DNA of 64,000 nucleotides from Deinococcus frigens DSM 12807 (GCF_000701425.1 NZ_JNIW01000019.1:1-64000); one strand, 5' to 3'; positions 21,328-33,207 are shown, counted from the first letter of the stretch. Program-made: numbers and translations. The notes: generated by a model not told the origin, from the sequence alone.

Positions 21328-23643
21328 GTGCAGCCAGCGCTGCTGCTGTGGCCGCTGCTGGGCCTGCTGGCCTTCTGCGTCCTGCCCTGGGCGCGTGAGG
21401 GCCGGGCCTTTCTGGCAGGCGGCCCGAGTGGTTTAAGTTTGCTGGAAACCCTGCCTGTGCTGTGGGTGCCGCTGATTGCCCTGATCGCCACCCTGGGCCT
21501 GAGCTTCCTGGGCCGCGCCGCCCGCGCCCCGCCCACGCTGATCGCTGCGCTGGCCGGATTTCTGGTCACGGCCTTTTTCATCGTGTTCAGGAACGAGCCA
21601 GCGGACCTGGGGGCGCTGATCACCGCGCTGGCGCTGCTGTCGGTCACGGGCATGGCGCTGTCGGACACGGGGATGATCAAGGCAGACCGCTTTATTGCCA
21701 GTTCCACGCTGTGGGTGGGCCTGTTTCTGATCCTGTTCGTGATGTTCCCGCTGTACAAGGTGCTACGGGGCGCTTTCGGGGAGACTGGATTTTCGCTGGA
21801 AGCGTTCCGCAGCGTCCTGACCTCTCCGGCGTTCTTCGTGCTGGAGAACGAAACCACGGCGCGGAGTGAGGCGACATTGGCCCTGATCGCCACCGTTGTC
21901 GGCGGGGTGGCCGGGCTGGGCCTGTCGCTGTGGCGGCGGCGTCCGGTCTGGGCCACCGTGCGGAATACCGTGCTGGCGGCGCTGGGCGTGGGCATTTTCG
22001 CCGCCATGTACTTCGGTTTTGGCTCGCTGCGCAACAGCGTGCTGCTTTCGGTCAGCGTGGCCGCCGTGTGTACCGCGCTGGCGCTGGGCTTCGCGCTGCT
22101 GGGAACGCGCAGCCGGGCGTCGTTCGGGCCGTACCTGTTTGTGCCGCTGGCGCTGGCGGGGTACGCGATTGGATCGCTGGCGTCCAGCACTCCGCAAACC
22201 GCCGGGCTGGGCATTCTGTTCAAGGCAGCGGGCGTGCTGGCCGCAGTCGGGCTGGCGTGGTGGCTGACCCGGCGGCGCATCACCGCCAGCAAGCTGCTGG
22301 GCGTCTTCTCGCTGCTGCCGATCATCACGCCGCCCTTCGTGATTGGCTTCGCGCTGATCTTCTTGCTGGGCCGCCAGGGGCTGATCACCAAGGACATCCT
22401 GGGGCTGGACACCGACGCGCTGCTGGGGCCGCTGGGCGTGGGCATCGCGCAGACGCTGGCCTTTACCCCGATTGCTTACCTGGTGCTGGTGGGCGTGGTC
22501 AAAAGCCTGAACGGCACGCTGGAAGAAGCCGCCGTCACCCTGGGCGCGAGCCGCTGGCACGTCCTGAAAACCGTGATCTGGCCCCTGGTGCGCCCAGGAC
22601 TGGCCAACGCCTTTCTGCTGACCATCATTGAAAGTCTGACCGACTTCGGCAACCCGTTCGTGATGGGCGGCTCGTTCCTGGCCACCGAGGTCTATTTCGC
22701 GGTGGAATTCAACCCCGCCGAGGCGTCGGTCTACGGCACCGTGCTGCTGGCCCTGAGCGTCTCGGCAATTCTGGCGCAGCAGGCGTGGCTGGGCCGCACC
22801 AGCTTTACTACCATTACTGGCAAGCCCGCTGCGGGCATGGTGACGCCGCTGCCGCCCGTGCTGGAGCGCGTGCTGCTGTTTGTGTTCATGGTGTGGGTGC
22901 TGTTCGTGGGCGCGGTGTACGGCAGCATGTTCTTCGGGGCGCTGGTCAAGTTGTGGGGCTTTGACAACACCTTTACCACTGAACACATCCTGAATCTGTC
23001 TGTCGGCTCGCTGGGCGTGTTCTTCAATACCCTCAAGATCGCGGCCATCAGCAGCCTGCCCGTGCTGGTCCTCAGCGTGGTGATCGCCTACCTGATCACG
23101 CGGCAGAAGTTCTTCGGGCGCGGCTTTATTGAACTCGGCTCGCTGCTGTCCTTCGCCGTTCCCGGCACGGTCATCGGCATCGGGTACATCCTGGCGCTGA
23201 ACAGCGGTTTTGCGTACATGACCGGCACCATGCTGATCCTGATCGTCGCGTTTATCTTCCGCAACATGCCGGTGGGCATCCGCTCCGCCGTCGCCAACCT
23301 GCGCCAGATTGACCCGGCGTTGGAGGAAGCCAGCACCACCCTGCGCGCGGGCAGCCTGACCACGCTGTGGCGGGTGGTCATGCCGCTCATTCGCCCCGCG
23401 CTGATCTCGGCGCTGATCTTCGCCTTCGTGCGCGCCATGACCGCCATCTCGCAGATCATCTTTTTAATCTCGCCCGATCACAAGGTGGTGACCAGCGAGG
23501 TGCTGAGCATGGTGGAACGCGGACAACTCGGGGACGCGGCGGCCCTCTCGGCGCTGCTGGTCTTCACGCTGGCCGTCGTGATCGCGCTGATGACCTGGGG
23601 CGTGGGGCGGATGGGCGGCTCACAGGCGGGGGTAAGCGTATGA
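21328..23643 (+). CDS. Fused two-domain ABC transporter permease, FbpB type
   Basis: A permease of about 771 residues with two binding-protein-dependent transport domains in one chain, as in FbpB/SfuB iron permeases. The first EAA loop is visible at LEEAAVTLGASRWHVLKTVI and the second at LEEASTTLRAGSLTTLWRVV, each followed by PLxRPxL. About twelve or more hydrophobic spans are present; the first quarter (before residue 300) is an extra hydrophobic region longer than in short FbpB proteins. The start is uncertain: GTG at 21328, with GGAGAGG about 11 bases upstream, is plausible, and the frame is open back into the preceding gene. Confidence 0.85.
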   Translation: MQPALLLWPLLGLLAFCVLPWAREGRAFLAGGPSGLSLLETLPVLWVPLIALIATLGLSFLGRAARAPPTLIAALAGFLVTAFFIVFRNEPADLGALITALALLSVTGMALSDTGMIKADRFIASSTLWVGLFLILFVMFPLYKVLRGAFGETGFSLEAFRSVLTSPAFFVLENETTARSEATLALIATVVGGVAGLGLSLWRRRPVWATVRNTVLAALGVGIFAAMYFGFGSLRNSVLLSVSVAAVCTALALGFALLGTRSRASFGPYLFVPLALAGYAIGSLASSTPQTAGLGILFKAAGVLAAVGLAWWLTRRRITASKLLGVFSLLPIITPPFVIGFALIFLLGRQGLITKDILGLDTDALLGPLGVGIAQTLAFTPIAYLVLVGVVKSLNGTLEEAAVTLGASRWHVLKTVIWPLVRPGLANAFLLTIIESLTDFGNPFVMGGSFLATEVYFAVEFNPAEASVYGTVLLALSVSAILAQQAWLGRTSFTTITGKPAAGMVTPLPPVLERVLLFVFMVWVLFVGAVYGSMFFGALVKLWGFDNTFTTEHILNLSVGSLGVFFNTLKIAAISSLPVLVLSVVIAYLITRQKFFGRGFIELGSLLSFAVPGTVIGIGYILALNSGFAYMTGTMLILIVAFIFRNMPVGIRSAVANLRQIDPALEEASTTLRAGSLTTLWRVVMPLIRPALISALIFAFVRAMTAISQIIFLISPDHKVVTSEVLSMVERGQLGDAAALSALLVFTLAVVIALMTWGVGRMGGSQAGVSV

Positions 23644-23665
23644 ACAGCATTCTTGAGGGGAACCC

Positions 23666-24718
23666 ATGACCGCCACCCAGTCCCGTCCAACCGCTACCCC
23701 CAACAGTCAGGCGGCCCCGGTCAAGCTGGAGGGCGTGACCAAGCGCTTCGGCAAGACCACCGCCGTGCAGAGTGCCAATCTGGAGGTGGAACCCGGCACG
23801 CTTGTGACGCTACTGGGGCCTTCGGGCTGCGGCAAGACCACCATTTTGCGGATGATTGCGGGGCTGGAAACCATCACCGAGGGCAAACTGTCCATTGATC
23901 ACGAGGACGTGACCCAGCTCTCGGCGGCGCAGCGTGACGTGACGATGGTGTTCCAGAGTTACGCGCTGTTTCCGCACCTGAGCGTGCTGGAAAACGTCGC
24001 CTACGGCCTGCGCGTGGCCCGCCGCCCCGACGCTGCCGAGGAGGCCCTGAAACTGGTGGGCCTGAGCGGCTACGCCAGCCGCGCGCCGTCGCAACTGTCG
24101 GGCGGACAGCAGCAGCGCGTCGCCCTGGCCCGCGCGCTGGTCATGAAGCCCAAGGTGCTGCTGTTCGACGAGCCGCTGTCCAATCTGGACGCCAAATTGC
24201 GCCGCCAGATGCGCAACGAGATTCGCGCCATCCAGCAGAATCTGGGCATCACTGCCGTCTACGTGACCCACGATCAGGCCGAGGCGCTGGCGATCTCGGA
24301 TGTGGTGGTGGTCATGAGCGCGGGCCGCATCGAGCAGATCGGCACGCCCGAAGACCTCTACCGCCGCCCCGCCAACGCCTTTGTGGCGGACTTTATCGGC
24401 GAGGCCAACCTGCTGCGGGCCACCTACGACGGCCAGCAACTGGGCTTCGGCCACGTCACCCTGCCGTATACCCAGCCCGGCGCACCCACGGGTGAAGTGC
24501 GCGTGCTGGTGCGGCCCGAGTCCATCTCGTTCAGCGACACGGGCCTGGCCGGGCGCATCACCTCCGGGGCGTACCTGGGGGCCATGACCGAGTACACCAT
24601 CGACACCGAGGCCGGAGACGTGTTGATCGCCCCGCCCTCCGAGTCCACCATCCTGCCCAACGGCAGCGACGTTCACCTGGATTTCCGCAGCAACGGCCTG
24701 TACATCCTGCCCGCCTGA
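23666..24718 (+). CDS. ABC transporter ATP-binding protein, iron/polyamine type
   Basis: A 350-residue ATPase that powers the preceding permease. Walker A is LLGPSGCGKTTILR, the Q-loop is MVFQSYALFP, the signature is QLSGGQQQRVALARAL, Walker B is VLLFDEPLSNLD and the H-loop is VYVTHDQAEALA. After about residue 245 comes a TOBE-type regulatory domain (VRVLVRPESISF). FbpC-type ATPases often bind metal or transported substrate there. It starts 22 bases after the permease stop, with GAGGGG upstream. Confidence 0.93.
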   Translation: MTATQSRPTATPNSQAAPVKLEGVTKRFGKTTAVQSANLEVEPGTLVTLLGPSGCGKTTILRMIAGLETITEGKLSIDHEDVTQLSAAQRDVTMVFQSYALFPHLSVLENVAYGLRVARRPDAAEEALKLVGLSGYASRAPSQLSGGQQQRVALARALVMKPKVLLFDEPLSNLDAKLRRQMRNEIRAIQQNLGITAVYVTHDQAEALAISDVVVVMSAGRIEQIGTPEDLYRRPANAFVADFIGEANLLRATYDGQQLGFGHVTLPYTQPGAPTGEVRVLVRPESISFSDTGLAGRITSGAYLGAMTEYTIDTEAGDVLIAPPSESTILPNGSDVHLDFRSNGLYILPA

Positions 24719-24749
24719 AACCACCCTCTTTCCCTTATAGGAGCCTGCC

Positions 24750-25307
24750 ATGCGCCATCTGATTCTGACCGCTGCCCTGCTGCTGCCCCTCGCCTCCGCC
24801 CAGATGTCTGTTTCCGATATTCCCGCCCTGCCGCCGGGCGTCGTGGCACCTGTTGCCGCCCCTGCGCCCGCTGCCCCCGCTGTACAGGCTGGTCCGGTGG
24901 ACAAAGTCGAAATCGTGGAGGTAGAGGTCACGGCCCCGGCCAGCACGGGCAACACGCCCACCGTTGCCAGCGACGACGTGGGCGAGGTGATGGTTCCGGT
25001 GATGGCCACCGACAAGGACGGCAACCCGGTGGCGGGTGTGGCCGTCACCTGGGAGGTCAAGAACACCGGCAAGAACCCCATCTACGTGATCGCCAGCATC
25101 ATGGATGACCAGCCCACGGGGATCGCGGCCACCATCGCCCCCGATGAAACGGCCACCTACCAAACCATGACGGGCGCGGACGGCTCGGTCATGCTGCTGC
25201 TGAACGCCACGGCCAGCACCGCCGCCTCGCTGAAGCTGACGGCCTCCACCGGAGAGGTCAAGAACATGCGCGGCTCGGCGCAGACGATTGACTGGATCGG
25301 ACAGTAG
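24750..25307 (+). CDS. Secreted Ig-like protein at the end of the iron ABC operon
   Basis: A 185-residue exported protein with signal peptide MRHLILTAALLLPLASAQ, an Ala/Pro-rich linker (about residues 30-48), and a domain from about 60 to 180 resembling bacterial Ig-like (Big_1-type) folds: VMATDKDGNPVAGVAVTWEV, then TATYQTMTGADGSVMLLL. It starts 31 bases after the ATPase with a GGAG site and sits before the operon terminator, so it is probably co-expressed with the transporter. A role in substrate handling at the cell surface is a guess. The stop codon TAG overlaps the left end of a repeat element. Confidence 0.75.
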   Translation: MRHLILTAALLLPLASAQMSVSDIPALPPGVVAPVAAPAPAAPAVQAGPVDKVEIVEVEVTAPASTGNTPTVASDDVGEVMVPVMATDKDGNPVAGVAVTWEVKNTGKNPIYVIASIMDDQPTGIAATIAPDETATYQTMTGADGSVMLLLNATASTAASLKLTASTGEVKNMRGSAQTIDWIGQ

Positions 25308-25567
25308 AGCATTTGTCAAAAGAGTTGTTGACTTTTGACCGAACAAAGTGAGTGAATTTTGCCGAGCATTTGGGAGAGTGGAAGCATCGGGAGTCTCCTT
25401 TCCCGATGCTGTAATACGGATTCCGCTTAATTCCTTACCACTCCAGGAAAGCGCCGGAGTGTTAATCCATACGCGAAACCCGTATTTTTTCCTACTCGCT
25501 CCGCCCGGATTTTACCGTTTTTGCAAACGATTCAATCGGAATCCGTATAATACGGACAAATGCTCTA
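25305..25567. mobile_element. MITE-like element with 11-bp terminal inverted repeats and TA flanks
   Basis: GAGCATTTGTC (25307-25317) and GACAAATGCTC (25555-25565) are perfect inverted repeats bounding 259 bases and flanked on both sides by TA (25305-25306 and 25566-25567), as expected of a TA target duplication made by IS630/Tc1-type transposases. Inside are further palindromes: AGCATCGGGA (25383-25392) with TCCCGATGCT (25401-25410), TACGGATTCCG (25415-25425) with CGGAATCCGTA (25537-25547), and CCGTATAATACGG (25543-25555). The element is AT-richer than its surroundings and codes for nothing. Copies elsewhere in the genome would be needed to prove mobility. Confidence 0.7.
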
Positions 25568-25613
25568 GGGCTGAAAGACACTGTCCTGCCCCGCTCCTGA
25601 AGTTGGACAACAA

Positions 25614-25640
25614 GAGGCCCCGGCTCGCGCTGGGGCTTTA
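25614..25640 (+). terminator. Terminator of the iron ABC operon, beyond the MITE
   Basis: GAGGCCCC (25614-25621) pairs with GGGGCTTT (25632-25639), with G-U pairs at the base, around a GC-rich loop, and the T side faces the plus strand. It lies beyond the repeat element, so the element appears to have been inserted between the last stop codon and this hairpin. Confidence 0.6.
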
Positions 25641-25661
25641 TCTGTCCACACAGGTTCTCGT

Positions 25662-27289
<1,628 letters not shown>

Positions 27290-27293
<4 letters not shown>

Positions 27294-27772
27294 GCGCGGA
27301 CCTCTTCAGGAGCTGCGCTACTCAGGGCGTCCTGAAGGTCCTGCATGGCTTTCAATGCCGCCCGAATACGCTGCGGCGGCAGATGGCCGAAGTGCGAGGC
27401 GACGGTGGCCTGCCCCGTCTCGCGGGTGCGGGCACGGGTGGCCTCGCCCTGCGGGGTCAGGTGCAGGCGGAAGCAGCGCAGGTCGGCGGGATCGCTGACC
27501 CGCTCCACCAGCCCGCCCTTGACCAGCTTGGACACGATGCGCGTGACCGTGGGCGCGGGCAGGCTCTGTTTGGAGGCGATCCGCCCCGGCGTCTGCGCTC
27601 CATCCATGATGGACGCCAGAACGACAAGTTCTTTGGTGTTCAGGCCCAGCGCGGTTTCCAGCGGCTCGTCCAGCGCCTGCCGGAAGTGGCGCGAGAGCCG
27701 CAGCGTCAGCCGCACCAGGTCATACAGCTCGTCCGTCTGAACTTCGGTGAGGGGAGAGAGGGATAAACTCAT
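27290..27772 (-). CDS. MarR family transcriptional regulator
   Basis: A 160-residue winged-helix regulator. Helix-turn-helix region: [20 protein letters not shown] then [20 protein letters not shown], with the wing [22 protein letters not shown] (the DxRxxxLxLT-like MarR signature). The start MSLSLSPL at 27772 is chosen because an upstream extension is unlike the family. The ATG overlaps a palindrome that could be its own operator. It should repress itself and the downstream MFS pump until a ligand such as a phenolic or drug binds. Confidence 0.9.
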
Positions 27773-27798
27773 TTCATCTGGAAGTATTTCAGATGAAA
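27772..27798. promoter_or_regulatory. Palindromic operator overlapping the MarR start codon
   Basis: TTTCATCTG (27772-27780) and CAGATGAAA (27790-27798) form a perfect 9-bp inverted repeat with a 9-base spacer, the spacing expected for a MarR dimer. It overlaps the start codon of the marR-like gene, so binding would block its transcription or early elongation. Confidence 0.7.
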
Positions 27799-27863
27799 GG
27801 GGTGGAGGGCAAGCAGATGCTGTCCTTGAGCGGGACACATGATGAAAGGCTCAAGACCGGCGT

Positions 27864-28319
27864 TCAGGGCGACAGAATCTGCACCCCATCCACCCCGTCC
27901 AGTTGCTCGGTCAGCCACGCGCCGCGCGTCAGGTGGGCGTCCAGCACGGCGGGCAACCACGGCAGGCAGTCGTCCGGCAGGGCACTGGGAGCGAACCAGC
28001 CGACTTCGGAGGTGTTGTCCAGCGGCGTCGGCTGCGCGGCCCAGGTGTGGCTCAGGAACAGGAAATCGGTGCCCTGCATGCCGTCGATGTCAAAGCGGGA
28101 CACGCCTAGAGCTTTCAGCGAGGCCATCTCAACTTGCAGTCCCAGTTCTTCCCGGGCCTCGCGCACGGCGGCGGCCATCAGCGCCTCACCGCGTTCCACC
28201 CGCCCGCCCGGCAGGCCCCACAGGCCGTCCATGTAACCCGTGCCGTCGCGGCGGCCCAGCAGCACGCGCCCGGATCTGTCCTGCACCACCAGCCAGGCGA
28301 TGAGATAAAAGGTGGTCAT
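27864..28319 (-). CDS. NUDIX hydrolase
   Basis: A 151-residue NUDIX protein from MTTFYLIAWLVVQDRSGRVLL. The NUDIX box is GGRVERGEALMAAAVREAREELGL (G-x5-E-x7-REVxEExG pattern with A for U), preceded by WGLPGG. It hydrolyses a nucleoside diphosphate linked to another moiety; the substrate is unknown. It lies 8 bases after eutC on the same strand, so it may be the tail gene of the eut unit, although there is no obvious functional link. Confidence 0.9.
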   Translation of the reverse strand: MTTFYLIAWLVVQDRSGRVLLGRRDGTGYMDGLWGLPGGRVERGEALMAAAVREAREELGLQVEMASLKALGVSRFDIDGMQGTDFLFLSHTWAAQPTPLDNTSEVGWFAPSALPDDCLPWLPAVLDAHLTRGAWLTEQLDGVDGVQILSP

Positions 28320-28327
28320 GGGGCAGT

Positions 28328-29089
28328 CTAGCCGTGTGGAAGGTGGGCAAAGTCCGGTGGTGGACCGCCGCCCTCGTCCTTGAGCTGCACGCCGCTGAGT
28401 TCCCGGCGCAGCGCCTGCCGGGTCAGGTGCGCCAAGCGCCATGCCGCCACGCGCATGTCCAGTCCCGCCGGGCGGATGTTGGACACGCAGTTGCGGGCCG
28501 AATCGCGGGTGTGCGGCTGTGGGTCAAAGGTCAGGTACGCGCCCAGGCTGTCGGGACTGCTCAGGCCGGGGCGTTCGCCGATCAGGACCAGCACCAGACG
28601 CGCCCCCAGCGCCCGCGCCACTGGGTCACCCAGCGCCACCCGTGCCTGCCTTGCCAGGACGATGGGGCCGACGCTCAGGCCCGACGCGCGCAGTTCAGGC
28701 AGCAGCAGTGAGAGCAGCGGCCCCGTATGCGCCAGCGCCCCCGCCGACAGGCCGTCGGCCACGACGATCACGACATCAGTCGGAAGGTGACCCTCTAACC
28801 CTGCCAGAGCTTCGGGGGCCAGCGTGCGCCCCAGGTCCGGGCGGCGCAGGTATTCGGCGCGGTCTGCGGCGCGGCTGTGGACCTGCAAGACCACCTCTCC
28901 GGCAGCGCTCAGCGCCCCGGCCAGCGGCCCGAAATCAGCGGAAACGTGAACGGCGTCGCGTGCCGCCGCGTGCGCCGCGCCAAACTTCAGCAGCTCCCGC
29001 GTCGGCATGGATGTTCCGGCCCGTCCCAGCGCGATCCGGGCATCGGTAAATTCCTTCAGGAAGGCCCAGGGGGTCAGATCGTCGGTCAT
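28328..29089 (-). CDS. eutC: Ethanolamine ammonia-lyase small subunit
   Basis: A 253-residue small chain of the adenosylcobalamin-dependent enzyme that splits ethanolamine into acetaldehyde and ammonia. Conserved blocks are FTDARIALGRAG, LLKFGAAHAAARDAVH, RPDLGRTLAPEA, VVIVADGLSAGA, LARQARVALGD, VLIGERPGLSSPDSLGAYLTFDP and RDSARNCVSNIRPAGL. The start ATGA overlaps the eutB stop codon (29086-29089), the usual eutB-eutC coupling. No microcompartment genes accompany it, so the acetaldehyde presumably stays in the cytoplasm. Confidence 0.95.
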   Translation of the reverse strand: MTDDLTPWAFLKEFTDARIALGRAGTSMPTRELLKFGAAHAAARDAVHVSADFGPLAGALSAAGEVVLQVHSRAADRAEYLRRPDLGRTLAPEALAGLEGHLPTDVVIVVADGLSAGALAHTGPLLSLLLPELRASGLSVGPIVLARQARVALGDPVARALGARLVLVLIGERPGLSSPDSLGAYLTFDPQPHTRDSARNCVSNIRPAGLDMRVAAWRLAHLTRQALRRELSGVQLKDEGGGPPPDFAHLPHG

Positions 29090-30444
29090 TCGCCCAGCTC
29101 CGCCGTCGCCAGCAGCCCGCGCATCTGCGCCCGGCCCGGCAGCGTCAGACCTCCATCCCGGCTCAGCCCCACTTGCTCCAGCCACGCGGCGAATTCGGGC
29201 GCTGGGGGGCGGTCAAACATGCGGCGCACGTACCACGCGTCGTGAAAACTGGTGCTCTGGTAATTCAGCATGATGTCGTCCGCGCCCGGCACGCCCATGA
29301 TAAAGGTCACGCCCGCCGCGCCCAGCAGCGTCAGCAGGGTGTCGGTGTCGTCGCTGTCGGCCTCGGCGTGGTTGGTGTAACAGATGTCGCAGCCCATCGG
29401 CAGGCCCAGCAACTTGGCGCAACAATGGTCCTCCAGCCCCGCGCGGATGATCTGTTTGCCGCCCATCAGGTACTCGGGGCCAATAAAGCCCACCACCGTA
29501 TTGACCAGTAGCGGGCGGTAGCGCCGGGCTACCGCGTAGGCGCGGGCCTCCAGCGTTCCCTGATCGACGCTGTGGTGCGCGCCCGCCGAGAGGGCGCTGC
29601 CCTGGCCGGTCTCGAAATACATCACGTTGTCGCCGGAGCCGCCAGCCAGATCCACACCGCCCAGTTCCGCTCCCCGCCGCAGCTCCAGCGCCGCCGCGTG
29701 CGCCTCATCCAGCAGCGCCAGATCAATCCCGAAGCCGCTGTTGGCGGCCTGCGTTCCCGCCACGCTCTGAAACACCAGGTCCACCGGAGCGCCGCGCCCG
29801 ATGGCCTCCAGGGTGCTGGTCACGTGCGTCAGCACGCAGCTCTGCGTCGGCACGCCGGTTCGCTGGCGGAAGCCGTCGAGCAACCGCAGCAGGCCCACGC
29901 AACTGTCCACGCTGTCCAGCGCAGGATTCACACCGATCACCGCGTCGCCGCAGCCGAACATCAGACCGTCCAGGGTACTCGCCAGAATCCCGCGCGGATC
30001 GTCGGTGGGATGGTTGGGCTGGAGCCGGGTGCTGAAACGCCCCCGCAGCCCCAGCGTGGTGCGAAAGCGCGTCACGACTTCCACTTTGGAGGCCACCAGC
30101 ACCAGGTCCTGCACGCGCATGATCTTGCTGACGGCGGCCACCATTTCGGGGATCAGGCCGGGAGCTAGGGCCGCCAGCGCCTGCGCCGTCGCCCCGTCCC
30201 CCAACAGCCAGTCGCGGAATTCGCCCACGCTCAGGCCGGACACGGGTGCAAAGGCCGCCGCGTCGTGGCTGTCCACGATCAGACGCGTGACCTCGTCGGC
30301 CTCATAGGGAATCAGCAGATCTTCTAAAAAGAGACTCAGCGGCAAGTCGGCCAGAATCTGCCGCGCCGCCTCGCGTTCCTGGGCGCTGCCCGCCGCCAGT
30401 CCCGCCAGCTCATCGCCGGATTTGGACGGGCTGGCGCAGGCCAT
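29086..30444 (-). CDS. eutB: Ethanolamine ammonia-lyase large subunit (5' end uncertain)
   Basis: The catalytic TIM-barrel chain: FETGQGSALSAGAHH, NTVVGFIGPEYL, IIRAGLEDH, MGCDICYTNHAEAD and DDIMLNYQSTSFHD match EutB throughout, as do RLQPNHPTDD and GDAVIGVNPALDS. From the ATG at 30444 it has 452 residues. Protein similarity continues upstream in the same frame: HFSFPDLRGVMACA aligns with the N-terminal strand of EutB, but no ATG, GTG or TTG occurs in that frame before a TGA. An ATG at 30530 would be in frame if the run of six C (minus strand; 30522-30527) had seven. So either a one-base frameshift exists, or translation starts at 30444 without the first strand. Confidence 0.9.
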   Translation of the reverse strand: MACASPSKSGDELAGLAAGSAQEREAARQILADLPLSLFLEDLLIPYEADEVTRLIVDSHDAAAFAPVSGLSVGEFRDWLLGDGATAQALAALAPGLIPEMVAAVSKIMRVQDLVLVASKVEVVTRFRTTLGLRGRFSTRLQPNHPTDDPRGILASTLDGLMFGCGDAVIGVNPALDSVDSCVGLLRLLDGFRQRTGVPTQSCVLTHVTSTLEAIGRGAPVDLVFQSVAGTQAANSGFGIDLALLDEAHAAALELRRGAELGGVDLAGGSGDNVMYFETGQGSALSAGAHHSVDQGTLEARAYAVARRYRPLLVNTVVGFIGPEYLMGGKQIIRAGLEDHCCAKLLGLPMGCDICYTNHAEADSDDTDTLLTLLGAAGVTFIMGVPGADDIMLNYQSTSFHDAWYVRRMFDRPPAPEFAAWLEQVGLSRDGGLTLPGRAQMRGLLATAELGE

Positions 30445-30624
30445 GACGCCCCGCAGATCGGGGAAGCTGAAGTGGCGGTGGCCCAGGGTCAGGTGGTACG
30501 TGGGCGGCTCCGGTATGCGTTGGGGGGCATGGATTCAGTGTAAGCGGAGAGAAGGTGGCGGCGAAGCCGACCGAGGGGGTTGTGCGGGTGCCGCCTCAGA
30601 ACACCAGGCATGAACCCATCCCCC

Positions 30625-31842
30625 TCACCCCGCCCGCACCCGTCCTGCCGCCACCCCCGTAATCAGCACCAGGCCCGTCATGGCCAGCAGGAACAGCAGC
30701 GGCACCTGCCAGTCGCCGGTGAGATCGTGCAGCGCACCGAAGATGAAGGGGCCGGTGGCCGCCAGCGCGTAGCCGAAACCCTGCGCCATCGCCGAGAGTT
30801 GCGGCACCTGCGCCACATTGGCGGCCCGTACGGCGATGAACATCAGGGCCAGCGGAAACATGCTGCCCGCGCCCGCGCCCATCATGAACAGCCACGGCAG
30901 CGGCGTCTGCGGCGACAGCAGCAGGCCCGTGATGCCCGCCGCGCTGACTAGCGCCGTGCCCACTGCCAGCGGCACCAGCAGCCGGGGCCGCGCCGCCAGC
31001 ACCGGCACCGCCAGCGTGAAGGGCAGTTGCACCACGTTGGCAAAGGCCAGCAGTAATCCCGCCTGCGCCGCCGTGAAACCGCTGTCCTGGAGCACCCTGG
31101 GCAGCCAGGTCAGCCAGGTAAAGAAGACCAGTGACTGAAGCCCCATGTACAGCGTCACACTCAGCGCGTAGGGATTGCGCCACACCGACGGCTCCCCCTT
31201 CACCGCCGCGCGGACGTGCGTCTGCCGCCCAAAGACGGCGGGCAGCCAGGCCAGCACGCCCACCACCGCCAGCAGGGTCCACACCCCCATTGACGAACGC
31301 CACGCGCCGCCCAGCGCAGTCATCAGCGGCACCGCCACCCCGGAGGCCAGCGCCGCGCCGCCCACCACCGCCAGCGTGTACAGCCCGGTCATCGGCCCCA
31401 CCCGATCTGCGTAATCGCGCCGGATCAGGCTAGGCAGCAGCACGTTGTTCACGGCGATGCCTGCGCCCACCAGCACGGTGCCGATGAGAATGACGGGCAG
31501 CGTCGCGCCGATACGAAAGACGCTCCCCAGCCCGATCAACGCGGTGGCGAACAGGATGATGGTCTCGTTGGAGTGGCGGCGGCTCAGCAGCGGCGCGAGG
31601 GGAGCCAGCACGCCCCAGCACAGCAGCGGCAGCGTGGTCAGCAGGCTCAGGGTGGCCGCGCTCACCCGGAACTCGGCCTGAAATTGCGACAGCAGCGGCC
31701 CGAACCCGGCGATGGGCGGGCGCAGGTTCAGCGCCACCAGAACCAGCCCCAGGATCAGCAGCGGGGCGGCGGTGGGTTTGCGTTGCCGCGTTGTCCCCGC
31801 CGCCTCCGACGGCTCAGGGGCGGCGAGGTCAGGACGGCTCAT
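30625..31842 (-). CDS. MFS transporter, CynX/NimT type
   Basis: A 405-residue 12-span transporter. The first span [24 protein letters not shown] carries the NLRPxI signature of the CynX/NimT (cyanate/nitroimidazole) family; the loop [16 protein letters not shown] follows span 2; [33 protein letters not shown] is the family-typical stretch between spans 4 and 5. The substrate is unknown; members are annotated as cyanate or nitroimidazole exporters on weak grounds. It lies 95 bases upstream of eutB and may be part of the same transcript. Confidence 0.88.
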   Translation of the reverse strand: MSRPDLAAPEPSEAAGTTRQRKPTAAPLLILGLVLVALNLRPPIAGFGPLLSQFQAEFRVSAATLSLLTTLPLLCWGVLAPLAPLLSRRHSNETIILFATALIGLGSVFRIGATLPVILIGTVLVGAGIAVNNVLLPSLIRRDYADRVGPMTGLYTLAVVGGAALASGVAVPLMTALGGAWRSSMGVWTLLAVVGVLAWLPAVFGRQTHVRAAVKGEPSVWRNPYALSVTLYMGLQSLVFFTWLTWLPRVLQDSGFTAAQAGLLLAFANVVQLPFTLAVPVLAARPRLLVPLAVGTALVSAAGITGLLLSPQTPLPWLFMMGAGAGSMFPLALMFIAVRAANVAQVPQLSAMAQGFGYALAATGPFIFGALHDLTGDWQVPLLFLLAMTGLVLITGVAAGRVRAG

Positions 31843-31959
31843 CCGTGCAGGCTAGCGCGTCCACTGACCAGTCTGGCTGCGTGCATTGACCAACCGTGAA
31901 GGCGAAAAATGACGACGGGGCACGCTTCTCGCCCCTCCACTCTGTTACCTTGGGCCTGC

Positions 31960-32046
<87 letters not shown>

Positions 32047-32085
32047 CGGCAACCCCCAGCAGAGTCTGGAGGTCTGTCCACCGCT

Positions 32086-32113
32086 TCCCCTCGTGACGCG
32101 AGGGGGCTTTTTT
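32086..32113 (+). terminator. Riboswitch expression platform: terminator that also holds the thiB ribosome site
   Basis: CCCCTCG (32087-32093) pairs with CGAGGGG (32099-32105) around TGACG, followed by C and six T (32108-32113). The T-run runs directly into the thiB ATG at 32114, and the AGGGGG of the 3' arm (32101-32106) is the only plausible Shine-Dalgarno, 7 bases before the ATG. The hairpin can thus block both elongation and ribosome binding. Confidence 0.85.
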
Positions 32114-33163
<1,050 letters not shown>

Positions 33164-33182
33164 ACGGCACCTCCTGACCCAA

Positions 33183-33207
33183 CCCTCTCCCCACGGAGAG
33201 GGCTTTT
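33183..33207 (+). terminator. Terminator of thiB
   Basis: CCCTCTCC (33183-33190) and GGAGAGGG (33195-33202) pair perfectly around CCAC and are followed by CTTTTT. It lies 20 bases beyond the thiB stop. Confidence 0.9.
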
